From NCBI GenBank assembly GCA_949358305.1, contig OX442320.1:2050501-2110500 (forward strand): a DNA stretch of 60,000 bases, in the 5' to 3' direction. The notes below the pieces were generated by a model. The model did no database searches, was not told the origin of the DNA, and saw only the letters and a list, made by a program, of their open reading frames with translations. Of the stretch, positions 1 through 11,620 are shown one piece after another. The DNA is from Strigamia acuminata (Eukaryota > Arthropoda > Chilopoda > Geophilomorpha > Linotaeniidae). The translations under genes and the position numbers were made by a program. Position 1 is the stretch's first letter; each line of letters opens with the position of its first letter.

Positions 1-1450
1 CAGAGCGACGGAATCGCGAGATTTAAGTCGCTTCAACATAGACAACAAATACGGCCGCACCGCGTTGGAGATGGTGATGAAATCTGTGATGCAAATTGAT
101 TTACCTCTAGTGCCTTGTCCCTCCGACTACAAGGGCGACTTCTTTGGCGACGTGCGCACAGCTCTGGTCGGCGTCGGCCTCCTCGTCCAAGACGAACGCT
201 TTCCTGGCAACCAAAACCTAGACAAAGGTAGGAGCGAATTGAATTTGATTTGAATTGAATTGAATTGAATTGAATTGTTCGCGTAGATCATAACAACATA
301 AGCAAGTTTCTCAACCGCATCCTGGGCATGGAAGTCGATCTGCAAAATCGACTGTTCAAATATTTTTCCGACACGTTGACGGCGATCATCGCGCAGGCGA
401 AGAAAGCCGGGCGCTTCGACATGGGCATTTTGGACCTGGGGACCACGGGCGACCAAATGAAGCAGACGACGAGGCAGGTGTTTTGCTTCAAACACGCGAC
501 GGGCACGACGCAAGTGTCTTTGAACACCGTAAGTGGAATATTTGAAATTTTGAAATGAATTGTTTGATTGGATTCTTCTTCTTCTTTCAGGTGACGATGG
601 AGCGAGGGATGAGTTGGGATCAAGCGGTGAGCGTGTGGTGCGAGCTGACGGGCAAGGAGGAGGGCTTTTATTTGGCGCAGCAGGTGAAGAACGGGAAGCA
701 GCCGGCCATCTTGGCCGTCGAGTTTACGGCCGGGAGTGCGAGGAAGAGGGATAGACGCGATCGGAACGAGAAGGTGTTTAGCGTTTACAGGCCTAACACG
801 GGATTGCAATTTCGGCAGGAGACGTTGACTGAGATTCTCAAGAAGTATTCCAAGGTATGTACATCGACTAATTCGTGTCATTTGATTGGGGAAAATAATT
901 GATAATTGCTAATGAATTAATTGGTAATGAATTGCAGGCGTCCACTGATCTAGCACAACCTCATTGGCAGGAACAGTACGACTCGGCCACAGACGTTTGC
1001 AGCCACGCGTATTGGTAGGAAATGAATGCCAACTCTACTAATAAATTAATAAATACATTTTTTCTTTTTTTTCTTTCTTTAGGCGAGGAAGCTGTAGGCG
1101 GGTCATGATGGGACTGCCGTGCGATGTCGGTTTACGTCGCCGCACCTACCACGTGCTCGACGGCTCCGTGCTCAGCGTGTGGAGCAAAGTCGAGAACGTT
1201 CTGGCAGCCATGCCTGGTAGTCACAACACCAAAATGCAAGTCATAAGGCTCCGATTGCAGGACGGACAAAGGATAGTTGGTACGAGAAACAATTCAATTC
1301 AATTATTTAACAATTTGAAATGTGTAATTCTAATGGAGAAATGTGATAAATTTTCAATTTTCAGGTATTTTAGTTCCGACGAATTGCATTGCGCCTTTAA
1401 CTACCGTGCTCACACAAGATTCCACTAAAGTCCATACAGAGACGTTTTGA
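1..1450 (+). CDS. sno: Strawberry notch homologue (SBNO), C-terminal part
   Basis: This is the 3' end of a Strawberry notch gene, a conserved nuclear DExD/H-like helicase-related regulator. The exons I can join are 1-227, 287-528, 591-854, 938-1014, 1083-1279 and 1365-1450 (stop TGA at 1448-1450), all with GT-AG borders and consistent phases. They give about 363 residues. Recognisable SBNO C-terminal motifs are [58 protein letters not shown] and [11 protein letters not shown], in the family's order. The N-terminal helicase part lies upstream of the window. Introns are very short (59-85 nt); the first carries five TGAAT repeats (about 251-276). A poly(A) signal candidate lies near 1610. The identification rests on remembered family motifs. 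Confidence 0.93.
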
Positions 1451-2828
1451 ATGAAAGCGGCTTTGAGTTGTTGTTGATTTATTTTATTTTATTTTATTTT
1501 ATTTTTATTTTATTTTTATTTTGATTTCTACTTTTACTTTTTTGTTTTTGTCGCTAGGGATGATGATTTCAATGTAAAGCTCGATAACACTCGATTTATT
1601 CTAGTGTGCAATAAATATACTTAAAAAACGGAAATATAAACACGAGATAATGTGTTTTTTTTGTTTTTTGTTTTTGTTTTTTGATTTGTTTCGGTAAATT
1701 CCATGCACTTAGGTGAGAAAAGTGTACTTTTTTTGTTTGTTTAGGCTTAAATTTGCACGATCATAGTATTTTGTCCTGTTTGTGATGAAAACGATTTGGT
1801 ACTCCCAATTTTCTTTCTTTCTTTTGTTGTTGTTTAATGGGGGAAATAAATATTTTGCACAGATTTAGATTTTTTTGTAATTTTTGTTTTGTTTTAGGTG
1901 TTGCATAAATAAAGTCTTTGATATTTATTCCATGCTTTTTTCTTGTTTGAATAAAAATGGTTGTGAAATCTGCCGCAGCGAGCGCATAGTCGAACATCGT
2001 ACATACAGTACTGCGCCGAGTTAGCACCTATCACGTGACAATGCTAGTTTGGCGGGCTTGTTGCAACTAGGTAACGTTGGATAAATTTGTAACTTTTACC
2101 TGCAAAAAAAATTCTTCACATTTTTATTGCCTGTTATTGAATTAACAAAAACATTATCCTTGTGGAAAATTAGGATTTCAAACTGATGACCGTGTGCAAC
2201 TGCAACGAGTAAACGACAACGAATCAATTTGGGAACCGAGGCTATTTCCCAGCAGAGTGAGAAAAACACTGTACTCGTAGACGTAACGTTTGTTTATTGC
2301 AGGTATTTTATGAAACAAGAATTTCCTTTTCAATTTTGAAGGGGTGGGGTCACCGTTCATTGTTTCGTAATGTAAATTAAAAGATGGAAACCATTGTTTA
2401 GTTTATAGGCATGCGGTTTTGACTTTTGTTGAAATTGTCAATGGCTTTAGCCCTTTAGCAGAGTCAGAGCTAGGATTTGTGATACCGTTCCGTTCCGTAC
2501 TTGGTGAGATATATAATCGCTATTTCCGACCAGATGCCATTTTGTCAGAAGGGCGATGAATGATTCGTATTAATTTAACGATAACATTACATTTTTTCAA
2601 GAAAACATATTATTTGTTGAGTTGAGTTGAGTTTTTAGCGAGGTTTTTAGTTCGTTCAATCGAAAATTCACTTTAAGGGATTTAATAAGCAGAAGGGAAT
2701 TCAGGATTGACTAGCAGCTAGTAAAAAAAGTAATGTAGAGGCGATACAATGGATGAAAACACACGGACTAAATTGAACTAAATCTGGACAACTAAGTCTC
2801 GTCTTATAGAAGTATAATTGTTAGAAAG
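1451..2828. other. SBNO 3' flank, no gene seen
   Basis: This holds the SBNO 3' UTR, including an ATTTT-rich run at about 1475-1522 and an AATAAA near 1610, followed by AT-rich sequence. I found no ORF with exon-like borders or recognisable protein. Confidence 0.5.
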
Positions 2829-2833
2829 ATGGA

Positions 2834-3081
2834 TGATAATGTTCACCATACTAGGTGAGAATTAAATGCACTCCTGTGCAAGGAAAAACACCACCTAACA
2901 CATATTAACACAGGTGAATGAATGACTTTATTCATAAGTGAAAAACATATGAAAACAAGATACAGAACAAATCTATACACAAACCTTAAAACAGAATAAA
3001 TCTCTATTGATAATAAGAACAGAACAAATCCTTATATAACTAATAGGATTAGGAAATAACAAATAGTACCAAATAATAACA
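2834..3081 (-). repeat. 3' LTR of copia copy 1
   Basis: This is one of two direct 248-bp repeats, starting TGATAATG and ending AATAACA. Just inside it, the minus strand reads as a purine-rich tract (3082-3101) that is the likely polypurine tract. Confidence 0.94.
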
Positions 3082-3114
3082 GTTTCGGCCCCCTGGTACT
3101 ATTACTGCAAAAAC

Positions 3115-5298
3115 TTAATTTCCAAACAAAAACTTATTAAAGACTATCATCTTAGCTTTAGTGATAGCCTTAGTGAAACTATCAGCCAAGTTTAGTTTAG
3201 TACCAATATGCTTAACAACAATTTCACCTTTGGAGACCAATTCTCTTATGAAGTGATATCTAACATCTATATGTTTAGTTTTTCGCCTTTCAATAGCTGA
3301 TCTAGAAAAATCTATTGCAGCAGTGTTATCACAGTATATCACTCCGGTATAATCAAAATTAAGTACATCACTTATTTCATGAATTACTCTTTTAAGAAAA
3401 AGAAAATCTTTAGCTGTTTCACTTAAAGCGATATATTCAGCTTCCATAGATGAAACTGCGACACAGCGTTGTTTAAAGGTACGCCACACAATAGGGGTTG
3501 AATTAAACATAATTAGAGTACCCCCCAAAGATATTCTATCATCTCTATTATTTGCATAATCGGAATCAGAATATCCTAACAAAGACATTTCATTTCCTCT
3601 TGACAAATTAAGACAATAGTTTTTGGTTCCTCGTACATACTCCAATAATTTGATCAAAACATTCCAATGTTTTATCTCCGGATTCTGTTGAAACTGACTA
3701 AGGATATTAATTGCATATTGTATATCGGGTCGTGTATGTAATGAGAGAAATGACAGACAACCCAATAGACTTCTATATGGAATTTGTTCCATATATGACA
3801 ATTCTCTTGCATTTACTGGACAATCCCCTTTTGTCAAAATAACTCCTTGAGCTATTGGGAGAAAAGAAAAAGATTTACAGAACTTTCCAAACTTCTCAAG
3901 AATCTTATTGATGTAGGACATCTGATGGATATATAGAACTCCGTTAACCTTTTCGAATTCAATACCTAGTAACTTCTTTGTTTCTTCCAACTCAACTAAA
4001 TTAAATACATGTGCAATTTTTCTTGCCGCTCGTTTGATGTTATCAATAGTATTTCCAAAAATAACAATATCGTCAACGTATACTATTAAGACGACACTTT
4101 TTCCGAGAAAATAAACACAATTACACCACTTTAATGGTATAAAACCAATTAATTTCAGACAGCGATCCAATTCGGTATTCCATTCTCGCCCACTCTGATG
4201 TAATCCGTAAATTGCCTTGCGTAGTAAACAAACAAAATCTTCTTTTCCCTTTTCCTCGAATCCTTTTGGTTGACGAATATATACTGTATTGTGTAAATCA
4301 GCATATAAATATGCACATTTGACGTCATATTGTCGATGACACCAACCCAATATGCAAACCAAAAGTACAAAAATTAGACGGATCATACCAAAGTCTACTA
4401 CTGGTGAGAAAACATCATCGTAAGATTCGCCCAACACCTGGTTAAATCCCTGGGCTACAAATCGTCCTTTAAACCGCACAATTTCTCCTTTCTCATTGTG
4501 CTTTAATGCATAAACCCATTTAGAGCCCAGAACCTTGGTTTGTGGAGTCGGTTTCACTAATTCCCAGACCTTTCTTTCATGCATTGTCTCAATTTCATCG
4601 CTCATAGCTTTCTGCCATTGGTCTTTATTCGGTGATGACATAGTTTCATTATAATTCTTCGGTACAGAAATTTTAACATGGTAGAATTCTTGAGTCTCTG
4701 ACAAATCCGGTACATAAACATTACCCTCATAAGTATTCTTCGTAGAAAAGTCGAATGAGGTGAGATCAAATAAAAAATTGTTGTCATCACAGAACTTCTT
4801 AACATCATTTATAGATCTAAGTCGTACCGTCCTATTCCGAATTCCATAATATATATCAAAACGAGACTTATCAGATCTCTCAATTGCCTTTCGATACCAT
4901 TGAATTTCAACATTGGCAGTCTCTTCCAATTGTTCTTGGATTGGTGGAATAGTTTCCTCCAATGATGGAGTTGGTTCCTCCAATGATGGAATTGGTGGCA
5001 GAATTCCAGCTATTGTCGATAGAATTTCCTTAGTCTCTAATGCTTCGCCTATGTCTTCGTCATGTTTGATTTTTAATTTAGGTGTTTCATCATCTGAGTC
5101 TTCACTATCAGAATTAAAAGTAATGATCTTTTGACTATTGGGACCCAGGACGCATTCCACTCCAATTTTTGATTCATCAAACGATACATCCATAGATTCA
5201 TGCACCTTTCCATCTTCATGAACCCAAACACGATAACCGCGTGTACGTTGTGCATATCCTAGGAGTATTCCTAACTTGGCTTTATTGTCTAATTTTCC
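3115..5298 (-). CDS. Copia copy 1 reverse transcriptase-RNase H part
   Basis: This is the same reading frame as the upstream ORF, continued after the TGA at 5299-5301 to a TAA at 3115-3117. It contains the copia RT entry segment (SKWVYALKHNEKGEIVRFK), the catalytic YVDDIVIFG and an RNase H with SDSDYANNRDD and SSMEAEYIALSE. No further stops or frameshifts are visible. A free-standing start is unlikely to be used, since the segment begins in the integrase tail. Expression of RT from this copy would need suppression of the stop or help from another copy. Confidence 0.9.
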   Translation of the reverse strand, partial: GKLDNKAKLGILLGYAQRTRGYRVWVHEDGKVHESMDVSFDESKIGVECVLGPNSQKIITFNSDSEDSDDETPKLKIKHDEDIGEALETKEILSTIAGILPPIPSLEEPTPSLEETIPPIQEQLEETANVEIQWYRKAIERSDKSRFDIYYGIRNRTVRLRSINDVKKFCDDNNFLFDLTSFDFSTKNTYEGNVYVPDLSETQEFYHVKISVPKNYNETMSSPNKDQWQKAMSDEIETMHERKVWELVKPTPQTKVLGSKWVYALKHNEKGEIVRFKGRFVAQGFNQVLGESYDDVFSPVVDFGMIRLIFVLLVCILGWCHRQYDVKCAYLYADLHNTVYIRQPKGFEEKGKEDFVCLLRKAIYGLHQSGREWNTELDRCLKLIGFIPLKWCNCVYFLGKSVVLIVYVDDIVIFGNTIDNIKRAARKIAHVFNLVELEETKKLLGIEFEKVNGVLYIHQMSYINKILEKFGKFCKSFSFLPIAQGVILTKGDCPVNARELSYMEQIPYRSLLGCLSFLSLHTRPDIQYAINILSQFQQNPEIKHWNVLIKLLEYVRGTKNYCLNLSRGNEMSLLGYSDSDYANNRDDRISLGGTLIMFNSTPIVWRTFKQRCVAVSSMEAEYIALSETAKDFLFLKRVIHEISDVLNFDYTGVIYCDNTAAIDFSRSAIERRKTKHIDVRYHFIRELVSKGEIVVKHIGTKLNLADSFTKAITKAKMIVFNKFLFGN

Positions 5299-7509
5299 TC
5301 ACTTTTCCTTAGGTGTTTTCAGAAAACAAAGACATCCAAAAATTCTCAAATGTTGAACAGAAGGCTTCACACCATAGAACAATTCCAACGGAGTTTTAAC
5401 ATTCTTCTTCTTCAAAGTTCTATTGCGAACATAATTGAATGTATATGCCGCTTCTGCCCAAAATCTATGTCCCAATTTAGCTGAATGAAGTAAAGCTCTC
5501 ACACCGTCCATTAGGGTTTGATTATAGCGCTCAGAAACGCCATTTTGTTTTGGGGTGTAAACATTAGTCTTTTCGTGTTTAATGCCATTATTCTGCAAAT
5601 GACGACCAAATTCGAGATGACAGAATTCAAGACCATTATCTGTCCGAATGTTGTGGATTTTGTTGCCTGTCACTCTTTCCATCCTGACTTGATAATTCTT
5701 AAAATGTTCAAAGACTTCGCTTTTCTTTTCCAATAAATAAATGTTAGTCAAACGAGAATAGTCATCAATGATAGACAAAACGTATCTTTTCCCCGATAGA
5801 GATGGCGTGCTAAGAGGTCCACAGACATCCATATGGACTAATTCCAATGTCTTGTTTGATCTTGGTCCCGGTATCGGTTTATGTGTAATAGCTTTCTTCT
5901 TTGCCAAAACACATGTCGCACACGTATCTATCTTTCCTTCTAATAAAGGTAAATTCTTGACTGCACGTTCTTGTGATGTTATTTTGATATTATCAGTATG
6001 AATATGACAAAATCTCTTATGCCATAACAATAAATCATCTAATCCCTTTGATTTCTCTTGAACTGATGTAACGCATGCTTCATCTTGCTTTGAAGAACAA
6101 TTCTGAACATTCGCAGGTGGATTCGGTGTTATAAAATATAAATCTCCTCTTCTTTCCGCAGAGAATATCTTATTTTTCCAATCTGGTGTGTAAACGGTTG
6201 CTTTTCCATCGCCCATTATTGTCTTAATACCAGCATCATCCATCTTAGGTGCTGATAACAAATTTCTTCGCATAGTTGGTGCATAGAAAACATTTTTAAA
6301 AGTAATAAATCTTTTTTGTCCATCTTCCGTAATAAAAGTTTGAGTTATGTTTCCAATTCCCTTGATAGGCGTTGAAGTCTTTTCCACAGCTAAATGCACC
6401 GACCCATTTTGAATTTCTCTAAAAGTATTGAACAATTCTCTTTGCTTGCAAATATGACTTGTTGCAGCCGAATCAAATACCCAGACATTGTCACATATGT
6501 TCGATACTCCTCTAGTTAAATTAACCTCAGTCAAAAATCCGAGTTCAATGAACTCCTCATCTTGTACATTAGAATCTTGAATCTTGGTATTTGCTTCTTC
6601 ATTACCCATCACAACAATTTGAGCTGTACAATTCCTCGCAATATGGCCTCTTCTATTACATCTAAAGCACGGCCCCCCACTTTGAGCTCCTCCATCAAAT
6701 CTAGATATATATTGTCTCTGTTGTGTATTATTTCCATAATTTCCACGAAAATTTTGACCTCTATGCTGTTGTCCTCGGTTTTGATTGAAATTCCCTCTTT
6801 GAAAATTATAAGAACCCTTTTGCTCATTGCTTCTATTAAATACTTGGGTGTTATTTGCACTTCCAGTCGCCTGAAAAGCTTCTTTTATCAAAAACTGTCC
6901 CGAATCTCTTTTAATTTGTTCAAGGCGTCCCTCTTCTGCCAAAAGTTCCTTTTCAACCTTATCTAAGGTAAACTTATCATCCTCCCATCGGTAAATGCTT
7001 TGTACTATGGATTGAAACTCAACTGGCAAAAATCTTATTAATTGGAAAGCTTTATACAATTCCTCAAGCTTGTGCCCTGTGTCTACTAATTTCTGCGCTG
7101 CTCTTCTGATCTTTGCTGCATAAATCCCAATACTTTCACCAACTGACATCTTCAAACTGAAAAACTCATCCAGTAAATGCACTATTCGTGCACGTGAAAC
7201 AGGCTCAAAATTCTTTTCTAAAATTGACCATGCCTCTTTTCCACATTTAGTCCCACCAATTAATTGTCTATATTCCTTTTCAATTGCATAATAAATTGTA
7301 GTATATGCCCTTGTTTTTCTTAAATTAAAGCTGGATTTCTCACGCCAATCTGCGGTTGCAGGTAAAACCGGTGCTACTTTATCACCTATAAAATCCCAAC
7401 AACCTCTATCCATCAATAACACTTGGATTTCATCCTTCCAACTCGAATAATTTGTCTTATCCAGTAATGTCACTTGTCTAGCAGATTTTTCATCCTCCAT
7501 GATGCACAA
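5299..7509 (-). CDS. Copia copy 1 Gag-protease-integrase ORF
   Basis: This is the 736-codon first half of the copia polyprotein. The Gag region runs to about residue 300 and contains a CCHC zinc knuckle (C281, C284, H289, C294). The protease motif is FDSAATSH (about 345-352), with Ala where DSG is usual. The integrase follows with an H-H-C-C zinc region around HKRFCHIH...CATCVLAKK and catalytic segments MDVCGPL and RTDNGLEF. The ORF ends at a TGA inside the integrase C-terminal region, and the same frame continues after it without another stop. The first Met followed by a good Gag start may be residue 4. The in-frame stop could be a mutation in this copy or a rare read-through site; mutation is more likely because copia elements normally have no stop here. 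Confidence 0.9.
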   Translation of the reverse strand: MCIMEDEKSARQVTLLDKTNYSSWKDEIQVLLMDRGCWDFIGDKVAPVLPATADWREKSSFNLRKTRAYTTIYYAIEKEYRQLIGGTKCGKEAWSILEKNFEPVSRARIVHLLDEFFSLKMSVGESIGIYAAKIRRAAQKLVDTGHKLEELYKAFQLIRFLPVEFQSIVQSIYRWEDDKFTLDKVEKELLAEEGRLEQIKRDSGQFLIKEAFQATGSANNTQVFNRSNEQKGSYNFQRGNFNQNRGQQHRGQNFRGNYGNNTQQRQYISRFDGGAQSGGPCFRCNRRGHIARNCTAQIVVMGNEEANTKIQDSNVQDEEFIELGFLTEVNLTRGVSNICDNVWVFDSAATSHICKQRELFNTFREIQNGSVHLAVEKTSTPIKGIGNITQTFITEDGQKRFITFKNVFYAPTMRRNLLSAPKMDDAGIKTIMGDGKATVYTPDWKNKIFSAERRGDLYFITPNPPANVQNCSSKQDEACVTSVQEKSKGLDDLLLWHKRFCHIHTDNIKITSQERAVKNLPLLEGKIDTCATCVLAKKKAITHKPIPGPRSNKTLELVHMDVCGPLSTPSLSGKRYVLSIIDDYSRLTNIYLLEKKSEVFEHFKNYQVRMERVTGNKIHNIRTDNGLEFCHLEFGRHLQNNGIKHEKTNVYTPKQNGVSERYNQTLMDGVRALLHSAKLGHRFWAEAAYTFNYVRNRTLKKKNVKTPLELFYGVKPSVQHLRIFGCLCFLKTPKEK

Positions 7510-8609
7510 TAATCACTCAGAAAACCCCCACAATTCACTCAAATAAATATGGATTATGCTTATAAATGTGACTAGGTGCAGTGTCACATTGGTTAGTAAA
7601 ACTTTTAAGATTAAGTTAGTACTTATTCTACTGACAATAAATTCACGAAAAATAATAATCAAATTCAAATAAAGTTCAAATCTTCTCTTCAATGTTGTCT
7701 TCAAGTTGAAAACTGCACTGTGATGCCCCAATTCACTGCAACTCAGTTCCCCTGAGTGTCCTTGAAAAATGTGGTTTATTGGCACAAAATGCACACTAAA
7801 ATTTAGTAGGTGCAACCACTGAACCATTAAAGGTGCTCCCTCGTTGAAAACACTGGTTAAATCCTCCAAAGTCACTGTAGAAATGATGAAAACTCACTGG
7901 CTAACTCAAATACTGGGGGCAGCCATCTTGGATTATTGCTTATATTGTCACTCTGGCCTTGAAATATTTTCTGCTCACAAATATAACCTCCAAACTCAAA
8001 ATTATAGGTGAAATTAGGTCTCATGTATTTGAAATATCACTGGAAATTGTCTCAGACCTGTATTAACCTTCCCATAGCCAAGCCTAGTTTCCACCATTGC
8101 TAGCTAAGGTCGGTCAAATCGGCCTTCTTTTAAAATGCTTCTGCGCATGTGCAGAATCACATTTTTCCTGGTGCAATCGCATTTTTCCTGGTAAAAGCAC
8201 ATGTTTTAGGACTAATTTTAATACGCCACCTAGTGCAAACAGGTGGCAAAGCAGTGTACGGCGCTCCCATTAAGGGTGTTTTATGTTATAAATATTAAAT
8301 TATCTTAATAATAATTGAAAAACTATTTGTATTTAGACATTATAAAATAAGAAAAAAAAGTTTTTGAGGAATACAAGTTAACCTCATTAATTAATTATCA
8401 GAAAAAAAAGAATTACATTGATTTTTCCACTTCTGTAATTTTTTTGACCTACCATGGCTATGGGAAGGTTAATGTCCCTGAAGTCCAAAATGATGTTTTC
8501 CTATCTGCTTGTAGATTATCCTCTCCTGGTTTTCTTCACAACAACTCCATTTGGCACAAAATCTTCAAAATAACCTTGTTTTCCTGTGTGTCTCAGGCCC
8601 ATAACCAAT
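7510..8609 (-). other. Long untranslated leader of copia copy 1
   Basis: About 1.1 kb lies between the 5' LTR and the Gag ORF. It contains a minus-strand ORF of 120 codons (7513-7875) that I do not recognise, and the primer-binding site at its right edge. Copia leaders are usually much shorter. It may hold packaging or regulatory signals, but nothing specific is visible. Confidence 0.55.
8594..8607 (-). other. Primer-binding site, tRNA-iMet anticodon arm (copia copy 1)
   Basis: The plus strand carries GGCCCATAACC, the anticodon-loop sequence of eukaryotic initiator Met tRNA, 2 nt from the LTR edge. The minus-strand transcript would therefore pair with an internal tRNA region rather than the 3' CCA end. 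Drosophila copia is known to prime from a cleaved half tRNA-iMet in this way. Confidence 0.8.
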
Positions 8610-8857
8610 TGATAATGTTCACCATACTAGGTGAGAATTAAATGCACTCCTGTGCAAGGAAAAACACCACCTAACACATATTAACACAGGTGAATGAATG
8701 ACTTTATTCATAAGTGAAAAACATATGAAAACAAGATACAGAACAAATCTATACACAAACCTTAAAACAGAATAAATCTCTATTGATAATAAGAACAGAA
8801 CAAATCCTTATATAACTAATAGGATTAGGAAATAACAAATAGTACCAAATAATAACA
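8610..8857 (-). repeat. 5' LTR of copia copy 1
   Basis: This partner of the 2834-3081 repeat shows no difference by eye. In minus orientation it is the 5' LTR and should hold the element promoter. Confidence 0.94.
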
Positions 8858-8862
8858 ATGGA

Positions 8863-10099
8863 AATAGCACATTGCTGTATTGTGATTTGTGCCCCACCAA
8901 AAATCAGATCGCGACCCATCTGTTTGAGAAACACTTGACTAAAAATAGTGTACAAATAGCTTACTGACTACTACAAGTACGATAAATTATCACTACTGTG
9001 TTCAGTCAGTTTTACAATGCTGAAGCATCTAACAAAAATGAGGGATTGCCAATCGCAGGGTGCGACTCAAAGTTGGGTTAAAGTTTAAGGGTTGCAAACG
9101 ATGGATGGATTTTTATGAATCGCGATAGATCACAAAAAAATTGTTGTCGAACAAAGGATTTGGGTTGAGTTTCTGCTGGAGCTTCAGGGGAGATCTCTGT
9201 ATAAGCATGATTGCTACAAGACTCACTTCTCTTTATCTCTGTGATCTGCAGGAAGAAAACTAGGGTTTGATGAGGTGAGTTACTTAGCAATCTGTCGTCA
9301 CCCTAGTGGTCTTGATCTGAAACATTGGCGCAAATCGATTCAAATCGATTCAAATCGATTCAAATCGATTCAAATCGATTCAAATGGAGTGTGTGGACTG
9401 TGGAGTGCAGCACCGCCGGGTGTGCTTTCGTTGCACAGCGTGTTGCAGTCAAGTTTTTGTGGGTTTTTCCTGGAACTACAATTGTGAACTAGCCACTAGA
9501 AAAATGCTCTTTTTGAAAATTTGGGTTAACAGGGAAATGTGTTTGGAAATTTTGGATGGCAAGCAATAAAAGTCGGAGCAATAGAAATGTTTGTTTGCAT
9601 GAAAGTAACAAAAGTGGTTCAAATGTGAACTTTTATTATTTAATATTTAATATTTAATACCAATTTTGTAAAATGTAATAAGTAAATGACGGTGGAAATT
9701 GTAAATTCTTCCGACATGAAAAATTCATCCCATTTGAATTATCAGTCATTTAATTTACAAAATAATGATCTATCCTTGAGGAAAATTAGGATTTCCAAGA
9801 TTATTCTGAATCTGCAACAGAATAAAAAATACACAAATGTACAATCGAAATGAAAACACAACACTGGTGCATTGAAGTGAGAATAACTAGCTATATAGAA
9901 GTTATTTGTTTGTTTGTACTAACTTATTCAGGGATGAAAGTAGAAAAAGTGCCTTGCCAGAAAATCATAATTATGTTGTATGGGTGCTGTAAAGATGTGC
10001 AGAGTGAAATAATAATAATAATTAACAGTAAGGAGTCGGTGTGTGAGAGAGAAATTGAGGAGTCGGTGTGTGAGAGAGAAATTGAATGCCCCGCATGTT
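8863..10099. other. Intergenic, with a 10-bp tandem repeat
   Basis: No gene was found. The one clear structure is five perfect tandem copies of CAAATCGATT at 9331-9380. A short duplication of GGAGTCGGTGTGTGAGAGAG lies at about 10030-10080. Confidence 0.5.
9331..9380. repeat. Tandem CAAATCGATT x5
   Basis: There are five consecutive perfect copies of a 10-bp unit, each carrying the palindrome ATCGAT. Confidence 0.95.
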
Positions 10100-10824
10100 C
10101 TATAAGTCAGAATAAGTAATAATTACAGCAGCAACTAAGAGCACACCACTGAAGGAGTTTAAGGCATCGTCCGAATCATCATTTTCCCGAATATCTCCAG
10201 ACTTAACCTGTAAATAGATATGCTTGAATGAAATCAATTGGTAATGGTAAACGTACGGTACCAAACCAACCAGTAAATATGCAGACTGTCCTAAACTGAG
10301 CACGGAGAAAGTAGTCGCACTCGTTTGAATTCCATTTCGGGATTCTATTGTTGCTAATACTTGATCATCTTTTCTTATTTGTGCCACAGTTGTAGCGTTT
10401 TCAGAACCAGCTACCGTGGCTGTAAACATGTATAATCCTGGAGTTCTCGCTCTCATTGCACCGAGTGACTTGAAAGTCGCTACGTTAACATTGAGTGTCT
10501 GAAATGATTTGGGATTTACTTGTAGAATAATTATCTGGGGCAGAATATTATCTAGCACTGAGGACGAATGAACTCATCATTGTCTCGTTGATTTGTACAT
10601 ACCTCATTTCTGAATGCGAGGAAACTGCCGTTTGTATTTTTATACCCTTGAGTCATGGCAAAAGCCGGAGTGTCTACACTTCGACCGTTCATTTGATTTT
10701 GAATTTGCAAGTGAAATTCTTCCGCTTGAGTTAACGGTCTTTCTGACGGCAATACAAATTGACTCCAACACAGCTTCAATATTACAGTGGTTAAGATTGC
10801 GCAGAAAATGAATTTGAAATTCAT
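10100..10824 (-). CDS. Secreted C1q-domain protein
   Basis: I assemble three exons: 10824-10603 (74 codons), 10534-10262 (91) and 10207-10100 (35 plus stop), total 200 residues. Introns are 68 and 54 nt, both phase 0 (donors GTATGT and GTACCG, acceptors CCCCAG and TTACAG). The protein starts with a hydrophobic signal peptide (MNFKFIFCAILTTVILKLCW). A C1q/TNF-like jelly-roll follows: TPGLYMFTATVAG matches the C1q core strand and the C-terminus has the typical FSGVLLVA. No collagen repeat precedes the domain. C1q-domain proteins are usually secreted trimeric recognition proteins; the ligand here is unknown. An ATG at 10839 would add five residues. Because the second intron is 54 nt and open, reading through it keeps the frame. 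Confidence 0.8.
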
Positions 10825-11620
10825 GTTTGACAAGTACATACAATACTTTGTGCTCTTGATATGAGTCTTTCAAATGAAATGCTGGGAAAATGAATCGATT
10901 CGTTTATTTATTTATTTATATATTTATTTACTATTTATTAAGTTAATAGGTCTCCCGGTTTCCTGTTGACGCTTGTCAGTTGACATAGTTAAGTTATGCA
11001 AACAATCAATGTAGGAGGATTTGAGCCGTTTCGTAATCGAAGCAAATATCTCAACCGGAAATTGACGTTGTGATACAGAAAATGGACAAGAAATATGATG
11101 TCCTGATCCGGTTCGGGCATTTATCCTTTCTAAAACAACTAGATTTATTTAACAAAAACTTCCCTTCAGGTTAGCTGTTTTCAGTTTATCCATCATTATT
11201 TGCGAGGTCTATCTTTTAATACTGTTGCTAGGGCAAGACGAGAGAGAGAGAGACCGGGTCAAGATTGATATCATTGAATCTCAATGGATTTTTATAATAC
11301 CACCTGGTAGAAAAATTAAAAGAGCTAAACTGAAGGAAAGTTATTTTTGTCCACTTATTTCAAGAAAAACCAAATCGTGTGTGAGATTATTTTGTTTTTG
11401 TGTTATCCATGTTTAGTTTTGGGTTTTACAAGTTAAAGGCGATTTAAATTCCTCTATTTTCACCAGTTGTTTCACTTTGCCACCAAAGGTCTGAAACCAT
11501 CACTTTGTGAGTAATTAACGAGTCATTTTATTTTTATTTACAATTACATCATCATTATTATTCCACCAGTATGAGTTATATATATCGAGGTTAGGGAATT
11601 GCAAACTGTTTCTTTCTAAA

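Larger units (their letters stand above)
2834..8857 (-). mobile_element. Ty1/copia-type LTR retrotransposon, copy 1
   Basis: A 6.0-kb element in minus orientation is bounded by two 248-bp LTRs (2834-3081 and 8610-8857) that begin TG, end CA and look identical by eye. The flanks carry a 5-bp duplication, ATGGA (2829-2833 and 8858-8862). The coding order is Gag, protease, integrase, reverse transcriptase, RNase H, which defines the copia order. The reading frame is broken once by an in-frame TGA at 5299-5301. An unusually long leader of about 1.1 kb (7510-8609) separates the 5' LTR from the first ORF. Identical LTRs mean a recent insertion. Confidence 0.96.

Noticed and set aside
10552-10603. 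Read-through of the first C1q intron to a stop, or a 45-nt intron ending at CCTCAG
   Set aside because: Both give an in-frame stop; the acceptor at CCCCAG (exon from 10534) joins in phase and restores the domain.
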